NCBI GenBank assembly: GCA_914767885.1
Contig: CAJZBQ010000052.1
Coordinates: 652,501-716,500 of the forward strand
Direction of reading: 5' to 3'
Length of the DNA: 64,000 bases
Source of the DNA: Blepharisma stoltei
Taxonomy: Eukaryota; Ciliophora; Heterotrichea; Heterotrichida; Blepharismidae
The position numbers were made by a program, and so were the translations under genes. The notes beneath the pieces are model-generated. The model saw only the letters and a list, made by a program, of their open reading frames with translations, made no database searches and was not told the origin of the DNA. Below are positions 31,455 through 41,166 of this stretch, piece after piece (within the stretch, counting starts at the first letter, position 1; every line of letters begins with the position of its first letter).

Positions 31455-34011
31455 TTATAAACAGCGGTTTAAGCTTATATCAGAAGTCAACGGACTATCA
31501 CATCTTACGATTTCAGAGAAATTCAAAGGAGAATTTGATTGCCTTAGCGGGGATTGATTAAGTTAAGCCGTTCGCACTAGTAGGGCTGGGGATTTGCACC
31601 CCTACACGCTCATCGCCTATGGTAAGGCCTCGGTGGACACTCTTCCTTGTTGCCGCAAACAAGGGATTCGCATACACCAGTCTTTACTTCCATAGCTCCT
31701 GGAGTCTGAGGGCCAGCCTGGGTCGAAACTCCCAGTTTCTCATTAGACAAATATCGTCTTCAGGGTCTGTGGGTCATATTTGCCACACAGACAATGCCGA
31801 CCTTGCCTTTCCAATGGTTGTCTGGAAAAAAAACCCAAGTCCCGAGGATTAGATCCCTGAGGCCGGAGAAAAAACCCAGCCCGACATACATAAAGGATTA
31901 CCGACCCTTTTTATCTAAATCCCCAACACTGGGCTGTTACCTGCTGCTGAGGAAATAGGGTCGAGAGGTCGGGTGGTATGTCGTCAAATTTTTATGTATA
32001 TAGTGGGGATTGATAATTGCTATTTCTTTCTCTTCGGACTGACAAGCTGTGAAAAGACGTTAACGAAGGATCTTTCCTTACTGTAGAAGTCACATCTCCC
32101 ACTGCAAGCTTACTCTTAGCCTTCAATAGTTTCCCAATTAGATATTTTATTTCATTTTTCAGAGCAATTTCAGTCTCCTTTCAATTTTTAGCTGAAAGTT
32201 GGTGCTGAAGATTATTTTCTTGGGTTTCTATTTTAAGTCTCCCTATTTCTAATTCTGTTTTTTCTTTTTGAAGTAGAGAACACTCAAGTTTAATTAAAGC
32301 GTCTTGCAGTTCTTCATCTTTTACCTTTAGTTCTCCTTTCAAGGCTTCACAATTTTCACATAAGCTCAGAGAGTTTTTTTGTGAGCTAAGAATTCGGTTA
32401 CGACTCTCCATTTGTAACGGTCTATCTTCATAAAAAGAATTATTTTGGGGAGACTCAGCTTGATTTTCTATTGGTAAAGTAGACGCTTTCGGACTTCTCA
32501 AATTTTTTTCTATCATATATCTATATGACTCTAATTGGGAATTCAAGTTTTCAATTCTTTTTTGATAAACAGCAATGTTATCAGCTTGTTTTAATTTTTC
32601 GATTTTGTCCTTTTGGTGGTGAATTTTTATTTGGAGCGATTTAATTTCAGATTTTAACGTGTCTGTTTCTTTGTTAAACATAGATTTCAAATGAAATATT
32701 GCTGCATCAGCTTCTTGTCTTACTTTATTCACCTCGTTTCTAGACTCATCTCTATGTATTTCCATCTCTCTGTTAGCTTCATGCAGCTTCAGCTCCATTT
32801 GAAATTTTATTTTATTTCAAGCTTCATCATTATTTCCACTCAGCTCTCTCATTTGTTTTTCTAACTCCACCTTGCCAAGCAGAACCGTTAGAAAAATCCA
32901 AATTACCCCTTGGCTAGAATTCAAAAAATATTTTTAAATATAGCATTTTTAGTGTATAAAATTTTTTATATATGCTGAATAATTGTAATTAATGAGATCT
33001 TCTGCTAATTCTATAAAAATTAACTGCTTCTATCCTAAAATATTAATTTATAAGCAGCTTTAAATTATCGAAAAAAAAATTTTTTATATTAAAAAAATTT
33101 TAAAAAAATAAATCCCTTTGTTCGCAAGCAAAAAATTTTGACTGCTAGGAGGGAAGAAGTAAGCTAAATTTCTCATTTTCCAATGTTTTTATTTTGGCAT
33201 GGAGCTCACATTTTTCGCTTTCAAATTTAATTTTCTCTTGTTTTAATTCTATTTTTAATTCTTTGTTAGAAATTAGTAAATCGTAGTTTACTTTTTCAAG
33301 GGAGGAGGATTTTTCGGAGTATCTTTGTTTTAAATATACACAAAAATGGTGACGGCAGGCCACCAAACCTTTGACCCTTTTTCTTCAATACCTGCGGGTA
33401 ACGGTCATTGTGAGATGGAAGGGCAGAAAGAGGCCTAATCCTTTGTGTATTTTGGGCTAGGTTTTTCTCAGACCTTAGGGGGACTTTGAATTTTTGCCTC
33501 TGAGACCATGATTGGAAAGGGCAGGACCAGCAAAAGCCCCGAGTTGGTGATAAATCCCTCGAGCAGGGCTAAAGAGGTGACATCTGCCTAACAAGAAACC
33601 GGGAGTTTCGACTCAGGTGGCAGGCCATAGGTTCAGGAGTCATGGAAGTCAAGATCGGCCATGCAAATCCTTTGCCTGCAGTAGCAAGGAAGGGTTATCG
33701 GGATCCCTCGGGGATGAGCATTTAGGGGTGGCAATCTCCAGCCTGCCGAAGACGACAAGCTTAAACTCATCTAATCTTAGTTTTAGGTTATCAATATCTC
33801 TTGTTAACTGGTCGTTTGATTTTTTTAGTTCTTCAAGAAGATTGTCCTAAATTATGGTTACTCTTAGAGGGAGATTGTGTTGTATTGCTTGCATAAGGGA
33901 ATCATTAAGCTTTTTTAGATTGGATTCACGGGTTTTGGTTTCTTCTAGTTCAAGTCTAAGAAACTCGTTCTTTTGATTTAGCAAGGCTTCTTCAATTGTA
34001 TTCCCGGACAT
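31455..34011 (-). CDS. Large coiled-coil protein with three inserts
   Basis: Start 34011 (MSGNTIEEALLNQKNEF). Continuous heptad pattern: LLEELKKSNDQLTRD, KELKIELKQEKIKFESE, LEKQMRELSGNNDEA, KSMFNKETDTLKSEIKSLQ. A CxxC (LCENCEAL) lies in the middle; the C-terminus is Ser/Arg-rich. One 15-nt intron (33847-33861). Inserts: 33335-33760 (SINE-like type B; TTAAA repeats out of phase, TT in phase), 32865-33159 (MITE, TAA repeats, in frame) and 31559-32004 (type B, 10-bp repeat GGGGATTGAT, in frame). Stop 31455. Centrosomal or ciliary role is possible but only inferred. Confidence 0.8.
31559..32004 (-). mobile_element. SINE-like element, head type B
   Basis: 446 bp, repeats GGGGATTGAT at 31549-31558 and 32005-32014. 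Minus-strand head TATACATAAAAATTTGACG; the 3' part (GCGAATCCCTTGTTTG..AGGGGTGCAAATCCCC) is the same module as in the 44-kb copy. Excision gives NYQSPLRQSNSP in the host gene. Confidence 0.82.
32865..33159. mobile_element. Diverged family-1 MITE in coiled-coil gene
   Basis: 295 bp, TAA at 32862-32864 and 33160-33162. Contains AGAACCGTTAGAAAAATCC left and TTCGCAAGCAAAAAATTTTG right. Excision reads EKFSLEKQMREL. Confidence 0.85.
33335..33760 (+). mobile_element. SINE-like element, head type B, second copy
   Basis: Head TATACACAAAAATGGTGACG resembles the 31559 copy. Shares GGGAGTTTCGACTCAGG, CATGGAAGT and GCAAATCC-TTTGCC modules with it. TTAAA at 33330-33334 and 33761-33765. Confidence 0.7.
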
Positions 34012-34231
34012 CTTGGAAATAAAGTATTACTCGTTTAGATGTAAAAACATGCATTATTGTTTTAAGCTAGAATTCAGCTTAATTTTATTGATTAAATAGT
34101 GAAAAAATAATTATTTTCCTTAAATTTTATTAAAATAATAAAAAATGCGTTTTTAAAATATTTATGCCATTTCGCATAAAATTTAAACAAATATTCCCTT
34201 TATTTCAATATTGTTAGATTTAATTAGAATA

Positions 34232-35217
34232 ATGAAGCATTTAGATTTAAATTCCCAAGAATTCCATTCACCTAAACAAACACCGAATAGAAGTTTCCAG
34301 TCTCTCAGACTCAGAAATTTAAATGAAGAACGATTACGCATAAAATCTTTAGATAAAAAAGATCAATTGTTATCAAAAATCCAAAGCTCTTCCGATATAT
34401 TTGAATTAGAAAATAGCTGAACAGATTTAAAAGAATCTATGGCAAATACTTCAAGAAATGATGATTCTTCACATAAACTTAAATTACCATTGAGTAAAAG
34501 TAGAAGAAGAGAACTGGGCCCAACCAATACACAATTTCTTTGTAATATTGCTCTAGCCACGCAAAAAGCACTTTCTACAATAAAATTCTTACCCTCTTGC
34601 TGTATAAGTAAATTATTTTTTTGGGATTTTTTTTTGAATTTAAGGAAATCTGTGTATTATTAAATATTGGGAGATTAGAAAATAAAAAAAAAGAAACAGA
34701 AACACAGTCTAATAATGTCAGTCTAGACAAGATTGAAAAAGAAGGCTATGAACATAAAATTAATTGTAACAACTCATACAAATGATATAAAAATGGACTT
34801 GAAAACACAAGCTATGATGAAAAATCTATAAAAGAAAATGCAAAAAATAAACAAATGCCAATAAATAAATCTCCGAATCAAAAATTAGTTTTGAATCCTC
34901 AAAAGCCTCCAAAAAGTAGAAATAAGCTAACTCTAGCTAACAAATCAACTAGGGTTATAGATACAAAAATAAAAGATAAGCTCAATACGAGCCAAGACTT
35001 AAAAAATCCTCCCTTATCTCCATATGATACTAAAATTGACATTTTAAAAGCCCAGCATTTAAAAATCGAAGATTTAAAATTTAAAAATGAAAGTCCAAGT
35101 TTTAAGCAGCGGTCAAAAAAGCCTAAAAAATTATCAAAAGCCCAAGAGTTTAAGCTCATTGATAGGCTCCAGAATACCACTAGCGTAACAAGAATACTTG
35201 AAAGGCTAAATAATTAA
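34232..35217 (+). CDS. Lys/Ser-rich protein of unknown function
   Basis: Start 34232 (MKHLDLNSQEFHSPKQ); two pieces 34232-34615 and 34678-35217, 307 residues. One or more TGA-Trp codons. Hydrophilic, rich in Lys, Asn and Ser, probably disordered; the C-terminus (KAQEFKLIDRLQNTTSV) may form a helix. No family recognised. A 62-bp IES sits between ATTA repeats. Confidence 0.7.
34616..34677. other. 62-bp IES
   Basis: ATTA at 34612-34615 and 34674-34677; the right edge (GGGAGATTA) recalls a MITE end. In-frame join CCISKLENKKKE. Confidence 0.6.
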
Positions 35218-35283
35218 TTGTTTAAATAAAATCAATATGCTCCTAGTTGTCATATTTAAATTTAAAAATACAAATTATTTATA

Positions 35284-35615
35284 ATGAACCTTACAGCTTA
35301 TCTGACTATAATAATTTTGACTCTAATACTCAACTTGCTATTCTATACCAGGGAGCTGATTGACACAAATTATATTTCTTCATAAACTTTTACTAGAAAT
35401 TAAAATAATCATACACAAAAATTAATGAAATATCTGACTATAAAGAACTCATTCGGACAATCACTGCCAAAAATGGAAAGATTTCTTCTGAAATATACAA
35501 ACTCATGCCCTTCTTTTATCATCTTTTTAAAACCCCACAATTCTACACATCAGGACTCTTTTTATATAATTATAGATTGTTTTTAATCCAAATTAGAGAT
35601 TTAATCACTTATTAA
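35284..35615 (+). CDS. Small single-pass membrane protein
   Basis: Start 35284; 100 residues after removing a 29-bp insert. N-terminal hydrophobic helix (YLTIIILTLILNLLFY), then a soluble domain (EISDYKELIRTITAK). No family recognised. Its TAA (35613-35615) overlaps the stop codon of the opposite-strand REEP gene by two bases. Confidence 0.65.
35385..35413. other. 29-bp IES
   Basis: TCATA at 35380-35384 and 35409-35413, in phase. Without excision the small gene stops at TAA 35382. Cannot be a GT..AG intron. Confidence 0.6.
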
Positions 35616-36037
35616 TCTTGTTTCTTCTGAGTGAATTCTCTGATCTTTGCGCTGACGACTTCGACATATGAGCCTCCAAACTGCTTTAAAGTGTTATATA
35701 CGAGTATTGATCCACCTACTTTTGGAGCAACCAATAGGATGATTACTAAAATCTTAAAAATTGCATACTATTTATTAATAATAATAATAATAATAATAAT
35801 TTACCATTAATAATAAGGCATTTTTTATTAATTATTGTGAATTAGGATATATAAGGTCGAATCCAAATACCATCCCAATGTCTGAAGTACTGCAAAAGCA
35901 AACCAATAGAAAGTCCAGGTCATGAAATCTTTGTCATAGTCTTGCTTGGTTTCGTTCACAAAACTTAATGTTTTGAAGGCTGGGTAGACAACTCCTCCAA
36001 GAATTTCTATTAGGAAACCCAAAATGCACCAGATCAT
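35612..36037 (-). CDS. REEP/HVA22 (TB2/DP1) family protein
   Basis: ER membrane-shaping protein. Start 36037; 113 residues from 36037-35849 and 35764-35612. Family features: GGVVYPAFKTL, then WTFYWFAFAVLQTLGWYLD and, across the insert, ILVIILLVAPKVGGSILVYN. Length is typical of the shorter family members. Confidence 0.85.
35765..35848. other. 84-bp IES with AAT microsatellite
   Basis: TAT in phase at both edges (35765-35767, 35849-35851); contains about eight AAT/ATT units (35777-35802). Join reads STLYAIFKILV. Confidence 0.65.
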
Positions 36038-36163
36038 TATATTTATTAGGAAATGGCAGCTTAATTAAGATTAAAATAAACTATGCCAATTAGGACTGTA
36101 AAACATTTTTTTAAATAAATAATAGCTATTTTTTATAAAAAAATAGGATAAGTAGCCTAATAG

Positions 36164-37713
36164 TTATGTGGTAAAATACTGATATAGCATAGGCACGTCA
36201 ATATCAAATTGATGGGATTTTGACAATAAATTTATGGTGTCTTCTTTATTGGGATTATAAAGCAAGTTAAACTCATGTGTAGTTATCACTAAAACTGATG
36301 TTTGGGCTGAGTCAGAAATCACAGAGTATTTGGCAGGCTCATGCTTTCCTAGTAAAATTCTTTGTCCAAAATAGCTTCCTCTTGGAAGATAAAAATCTTT
36401 TTTGCTCTTTTTGTAAGTGATTCTGTTAGTTTTTTTGGAATATCGTGGAGTTTTGAAAGGATAAGTTATTCTTACTCTTCCAGAATAAATTATATATGCT
36501 GTCTATTACCATTAAGCTAATAATCTCTATTAAAAAAACTATATTTTGAAATGGCTATAAGAGCTTTATTTATTTTAACTAAAATACATTCCTTTTGGAA
36601 TTATTCCAGCTGCCAAAACGACCTCGTCAAGGCAAAAATACTCCTTGTTTAGCGTATTTGCCAATAACGCTAAATCTATTGGTGCAATATGTTCAAAGGG
36701 GCTCAAGCTATTTAAAAAATGAAGAATTTTGCTTTCAATATCAATATTCGCCCTTACTGCCAATGTGTAATCTTCAGACGAAATTTTAATTAAATGGCAT
36801 GCTTCTGCCGCAAAACATGTAGCGCTTCGTTGAGCTGCTTCATTATTTACGTTTCCTCTGACTATTGCATATTCCCCTATCACTTCTCCATCATACCTTG
36901 AATTAATGATCCACGAAAGCTCTCCTGGTTTTTTTGACTCTTTTTGGACCCCTATAGACCCTCTTAAAATGACATATAAATGTTTCCCTATATCTCCTTC
37001 TCTGAAGATATATTTTTTTAATTAAATAAGAATTCTTTGCTAACTAAAACCTATTTTTTTAGAATTAATTATTATAGAATAATTTCCCCTTTATTAAAAA
37101 ATTCATATTTCCCAGCCCTCAGCATTTGTTTAACAATATCCGCTTTGTACTGCAGAAAAAACTTTAAATGTCTAGTCAAATTATAGATTTTTTCTATATC
37201 TCGGACAGGCTTTTTCATTTCTTCAATAATAAATTGGCAAGATTGCAAAGATAAAATTTGGGAATCAGAAAAAGGCTCTGCAGCCCTTGTTTTTACTGAA
37301 GGTAATAACAGTTCGTTCATAGATAGCAGTTTTCTTCGGTCATGCATAGGGTTTTGGGAGGATTTTACGTCTTTTTGTTTAAATCCTGGAGGGGATAAAA
37401 TTTCTCGATCTATGCTATGGTCTGTAATCTTAAGTTTTAATGGTGTAACATATGTGGCAGGAAGCTCTATTTTCTTTCTGATATTTGCTCAATCGTGTTC
37501 ATTAAATTTTGAATGATCAAGACTAGGAAGCTTGGAAACCGATTTATAAGGACTCTGAGTACTGGATTGGTCTGTTGTCTGCAAAGTGCTCATTCTTCGT
37601 GTAGGAGTTTTGAAATTGAAGTGGGTTAACGACTGACTTTTTTGAGGAGTTCTCACATAGGAGAAAAGGCTTTTTTTTAGCGTGGTTTTGATAGAAGTTT
37701 TGCTGGTATCCAT
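36164..37713 (-). CDS. Cyclic-nucleotide-binding-domain protein
   Basis: Start 37713; pieces 37713-37079, 37007-36584 and 36493-36164 give 462 residues. N-terminal 150 residues are Ser/Thr/Lys-rich. First CNB: ADIVKQMLRAGKYEFFNKGEIIFREGDIG, GVQKESKK, GEYAIVRG. Second CNB: SPFEHIAPIDLALLANTL..PKGMYIIYSGRVRI..RGSYFGQRILLGKHEPAKYSV. No kinase or channel domain, so perhaps a regulatory-subunit-like or ciliary CNB protein. Two short IESs. Confidence 0.82.
36494..36583. other. 90-bp IES in CNB gene
   Basis: In-phase TAT (ATA on +) at both ends; join GIIPKGMYIIYSGRV. Confidence 0.65.
37008..37078. other. 71-bp IES in CNB gene
   Basis: TAT at both ends in the same phase; join NKGEIIFREGDIG matches the CNB family precisely. 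Confidence 0.7.
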
Positions 37714-37878
37714 TATCTTTGTATTTATGAAGATAAATTAATAAAAATTGCTTCATTTAAATTCATTTCAATTTTCATAAAATTTCAATTATTCTATTAT
37801 AAATTATATTTATTTTTTTATAATGATAAATATAGGGATTATAATAAATCAGATTATTTTTATAAGGACTCATATTAA

Positions 37879-39588
37879 ATGGAAGAAGACCCAACTACAC
37901 AGCTTCTAGCTTTACTTCAATCTAAAACTGAAGAGCTTAATACTCTTCAATCCCAGCAAAACTCCTCACAATCTGCTGTCCTTTCGAGAGAAATTATCAA
38001 TTTAGTTGATACTGCTCCGCCACTTAATGGCCTCCCCAAGCTTGCCAGAGCCAAACTCCTGTATTACAAAGGCCGCGCCTTAGCTACAAAAGATACCTAT
38101 GACAAGTCAGCTGAAGACAACCTTACCAGAAGTGTCAAGCTTGACCCCACAAATGGAGATGCATGGAATTGGATGGGCGAAATGTTATATCTAAAAGGCG
38201 ACTACGCCCAAAGCATAATTAAAATATGGCGTCGCTCCAATTTATGGTCTCCTGACCCAAAATTTATCTCTTGCATATATTTTAATTTATGAGGTTTGGC
38301 ATCCACTTATGAAATTATCCCCAGCTATATCAGGGAAGCAAGAGCTGGGTGCTGTTTCCTACGGACTCCTGACCTTAGAGAATGAATTTTCCAGAAGGGT
38401 ACCACTTACCCAGAGGTGGAGACTGGAATCTTTAGGGTTCCGTTCGGACCTAAGTAAGTGTCTGAGCTCAAAGAAGAGTCATCAAAGCCTTAACTCTAAG
38501 ATTCGCGTCTTCTTTTGGTGGTCAAAGTTGGAGATGGCCATACCTTTGGCGGGCACAAAATTCGCCCCAGAGCGGTGCTAGAGGTAGCTGCATCAAGCAA
38601 CCTATAAGTGGACGTTAAACTTGTATAGATTAATTAATATTAAGACTACGCCCAAAGCAAACGTTGCTTTGAAGGCGCTTTAGAACACACAGGCCCTAAT
38701 AAAGAAATTTTAAGAAAATTATCAATGATTTCAAGATTTGTGGGAAATGATGAGGAAAGAAAAAATAATGTGGCTAATAGTGTAGGACTAGCTAAACAAG
38801 CTTTAGCTATTGATATTAAGGATGGGAATTCTTGGTATGTCCTTGCAAATGCTCATTTGACCAATTTTTTTATTAATAGGCCATCATCTGAAGAATTAAA
38901 CAGAGCTCTGAAGGCATATGGACAAGCTGAAAACTTTTTGGACGCGCCGAATCCAGATTTATGCTATAATAGAGGAGAAGCTTATAAGTACCTAGAAAGG
39001 TACCAAGAAGCAATAATAGAGTTCCAAAAAGCCCATGAATTAGACCCAGCGTTAAATGCTCAAGGACAAATCAGCCAAATCATGGAACTAGTCAGCTTGA
39101 TTAACCAAAAAATCCGAACAAGCTGTGGGATCAAGAAAAAAACGCTATCTGCAATGGTAAAAACAATGCCTATCACTATAAAAAGCAAGCCATTTGGAGA
39201 AAACTACAGCCCTGCCCACTTAGGACTGCTTGAAGCTGGCAAAAATCAATCAAAAATCCTCATCTGTAAAGTCTTAGGAACTGCTGCTAGCGGCCCAGAA
39301 GCGACTCCTGCCGTTTTTATCGCTTGTGACTCTCAAGGCATCTTTTTTTGTTTAAGTGTTTACAATATAAATTCCCAAATCCATCAGCTTTTTACCTTTG
39401 AGTCAGTCCTTTTTATAGGAGATCCTTTACTATCAAAAGTCCAGCTTACTTTTGGAGAAATTGTAAAAAATATATAGAACATTGAATATTGAAATATAAA
39501 AGTGGTCGACCCGAATTCACTGCTAATTGATAGCAAAAAAATAGAAGGAGCATGCAGCCCAGGGGTTGTTGTTAACCAGGCTTTATAA
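37879..39588 (+). CDS. TTC5: TTC5-like tetratricopeptide protein
   Basis: Three pieces: 37879-38215, 38660-39462 and 39478-39588; 416 residues. TPR motifs (AWNWMGEMLYLKGDYAQS; CYNRGEAYKYLERYQEAI; AHELDPAL) followed by a C-terminal OB-like region (ILICKVLG..AVFIACDSQGIFFCLSVYN) and VVDPNSLLI, as in TTC5/Strap, a stress and tubulin-autoregulation cofactor in animals. A 15-nt intron (39463-39477) removes a TAG. A SINE-like element with a 16-bp target repeat splits TPR 2. Confidence 0.85.
38216..38643 (+). mobile_element. SINE-like element copy 3 in TTC5-like gene
   Basis: Repeat GACTACGCCCAAAGCA at 38200-38215 and 38644-38659. Head TAATTAAAATATGGCGTC; body like copy 1 (4658). Excision gives KGDYAQSKRCFEGAL. 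The target repeat is coding, so the element landed in an exon. Confidence 0.92.
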
Positions 39589-39645
39589 TTCAATAAGCAT
39601 TTATTAAAGAAATTAAGGTTTGGGATTTTCTATTAATTTTGAATC

Positions 39646-41125
39646 CTAAAACACGCTACACCTGTTTCTCAAAATATCAGGAGTTGGGCATTCATGCTTC
39701 TGATGCCTTTCTAGCAGCTTTGTCCTGCAGTCAAAACAAAAATATCGCTTCCCTTTGCATTTTTCTGATGTGCAAGCCATATATTTGCACCCTTTGTTTT
39801 TCTCGATGAGAACTTGGCATCAAGGACAGACGGTGAAATTTTCATTTTCCATTAAAGCTTTTATGTCGTCGTTCATATTAAGCCTTTCTTTATAAGCTTC
39901 GCAGGTCATCTGAGGATGTGGAGGGTTTTGGCATCTTGGACATCATTTCTGGGCACATGCCAAACATTCAACTTCTTCATAATTGCACGGAACTATCTAT
40001 CTCCCCCATCAGTAAGCGAACAAAACCATTAGAAAAATCCCCTGTTTTTTGCCTAAGACCCACCTCTATGAGCTAACAAAAATTTTTTATGATTTATAAG
40101 TGATAATTATTATAATGAAATTTCTAGCTAATTCTTTTAATTTTAAACAGATTGCATTTTAAAACATAAATTTTACAAATTGAATTAATTTTTACGATTG
40201 GAATTTTATTAAATTTGAAGAAAAAAAATTCTATAATAAATTTTTTTAAAAAGTTAAAACCCCTTTGTGAGTGAACAAAATTTGTTTGTTCGCTCACGGA
40301 GGGGAAGGAGTAAGCAACTGTAGGTGCAATTAGGGGTTGGGCATTTAAAATAGATTGAGTTTAGCTTGTCTTCTTCACTTGGCTGTCAATTCTTAAGCAA
40401 ATAAGTTTCTAATTTTTCTCTTTCTTCTACGGACAGTCTGCTTGTTATAATTTGCATGTCAATTTCATCGCTGCATTCAGGGCATACAAAATGCTCTCGG
40501 GATGTTTTTCCTTGGGTTATAAGATCAGCGAAATATCCTCTGAAGCATTCTTCGCAGTATCTGTGGTCACAGTCTAAGGTGATAAATTCGCTAGCCCTCT
40601 TTGACATGGTGCAGATACCACACTGTAGTAATGGTTCTAGAAGTTTGTCGAGTTCATCTGGTCCGCCGTATCCTAAAGCAATAATTTCTTTAGGAATTTC
40701 CTTGGCACAGCCTTCAACTGGACACCCCGAAGTCCTCCATTCTTTGATATTCCCATTTGTTATTTTTTCTATTATACTGTGGTAGGTTAAATTTTTAAAA
40801 AAAATCAATAAAATTTATATAAATTAAGGCATTTTTTTTTTAAAGTAAAGCTTATTATCGCTTATGATAAATTCTTTAAACAGTCAGGGCTACAGATAAA
40901 ATGATTGCAAGTTAGTTTTATTCGCTTTTTCAGATCTTTTGTGTGGCAGTTTGCACAATCAAAGTTAAAAATGATTTTCGGTATGCACTGATATTGAGAG
41001 TTTTTCAATAAAGGTCCAATTTTGTCGAGAACTTCTTTGCATTTCGCTTTGGAGTACTGTTTTGAGTCCATGATTTCATTAAGCTGCCTTATATACATTG
41101 CAATTTTAATGACAGAAGGATCCAT
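39646..41125 (-). CDS. RBR-type E3 ubiquitin ligase
   Basis: Start 41125; pieces 41125-40868, 40787-40311 and 39993-39646, 360 residues. A CxxC..CNHF zinc module at the N-terminus, then RING1 (CGICTMSKRASEF..CDHRYCEECF..CPECSDEI), IBR (CPTPNCTYS..CLACAQKWCPRC) and RING2 (CPWCQVLIEKNKGCKYMAC..CFDCRTKLLERH). The RING2 Cys expected to carry ubiquitin is within GCKYMAC. Interrupted by an 80-bp IES (AATTTA) and a MITE. Confidence 0.9.
40001..40310. mobile_element. Family-1 MITE in RBR gene
   Basis: 310 bp; right end GGAG then TAA (40311-40313), left flank TAT. An in-frame join uses a shared TA and reads TYSCLVPCNYEEVEC. Internal GTTAGAAAAATCC and terminal hairpin present. Confidence 0.8.
40788..40867. 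other. 80-bp IES in RBR gene
   Basis: TAAATT (+) at 40788-40793 and 40868-40873, in phase; join CLKNLTYHSII. Confidence 0.8.
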
Positions 41126-41166
41126 CGTATTTATTATTTTATTAATCTATAAAAAATATTTAGCAT

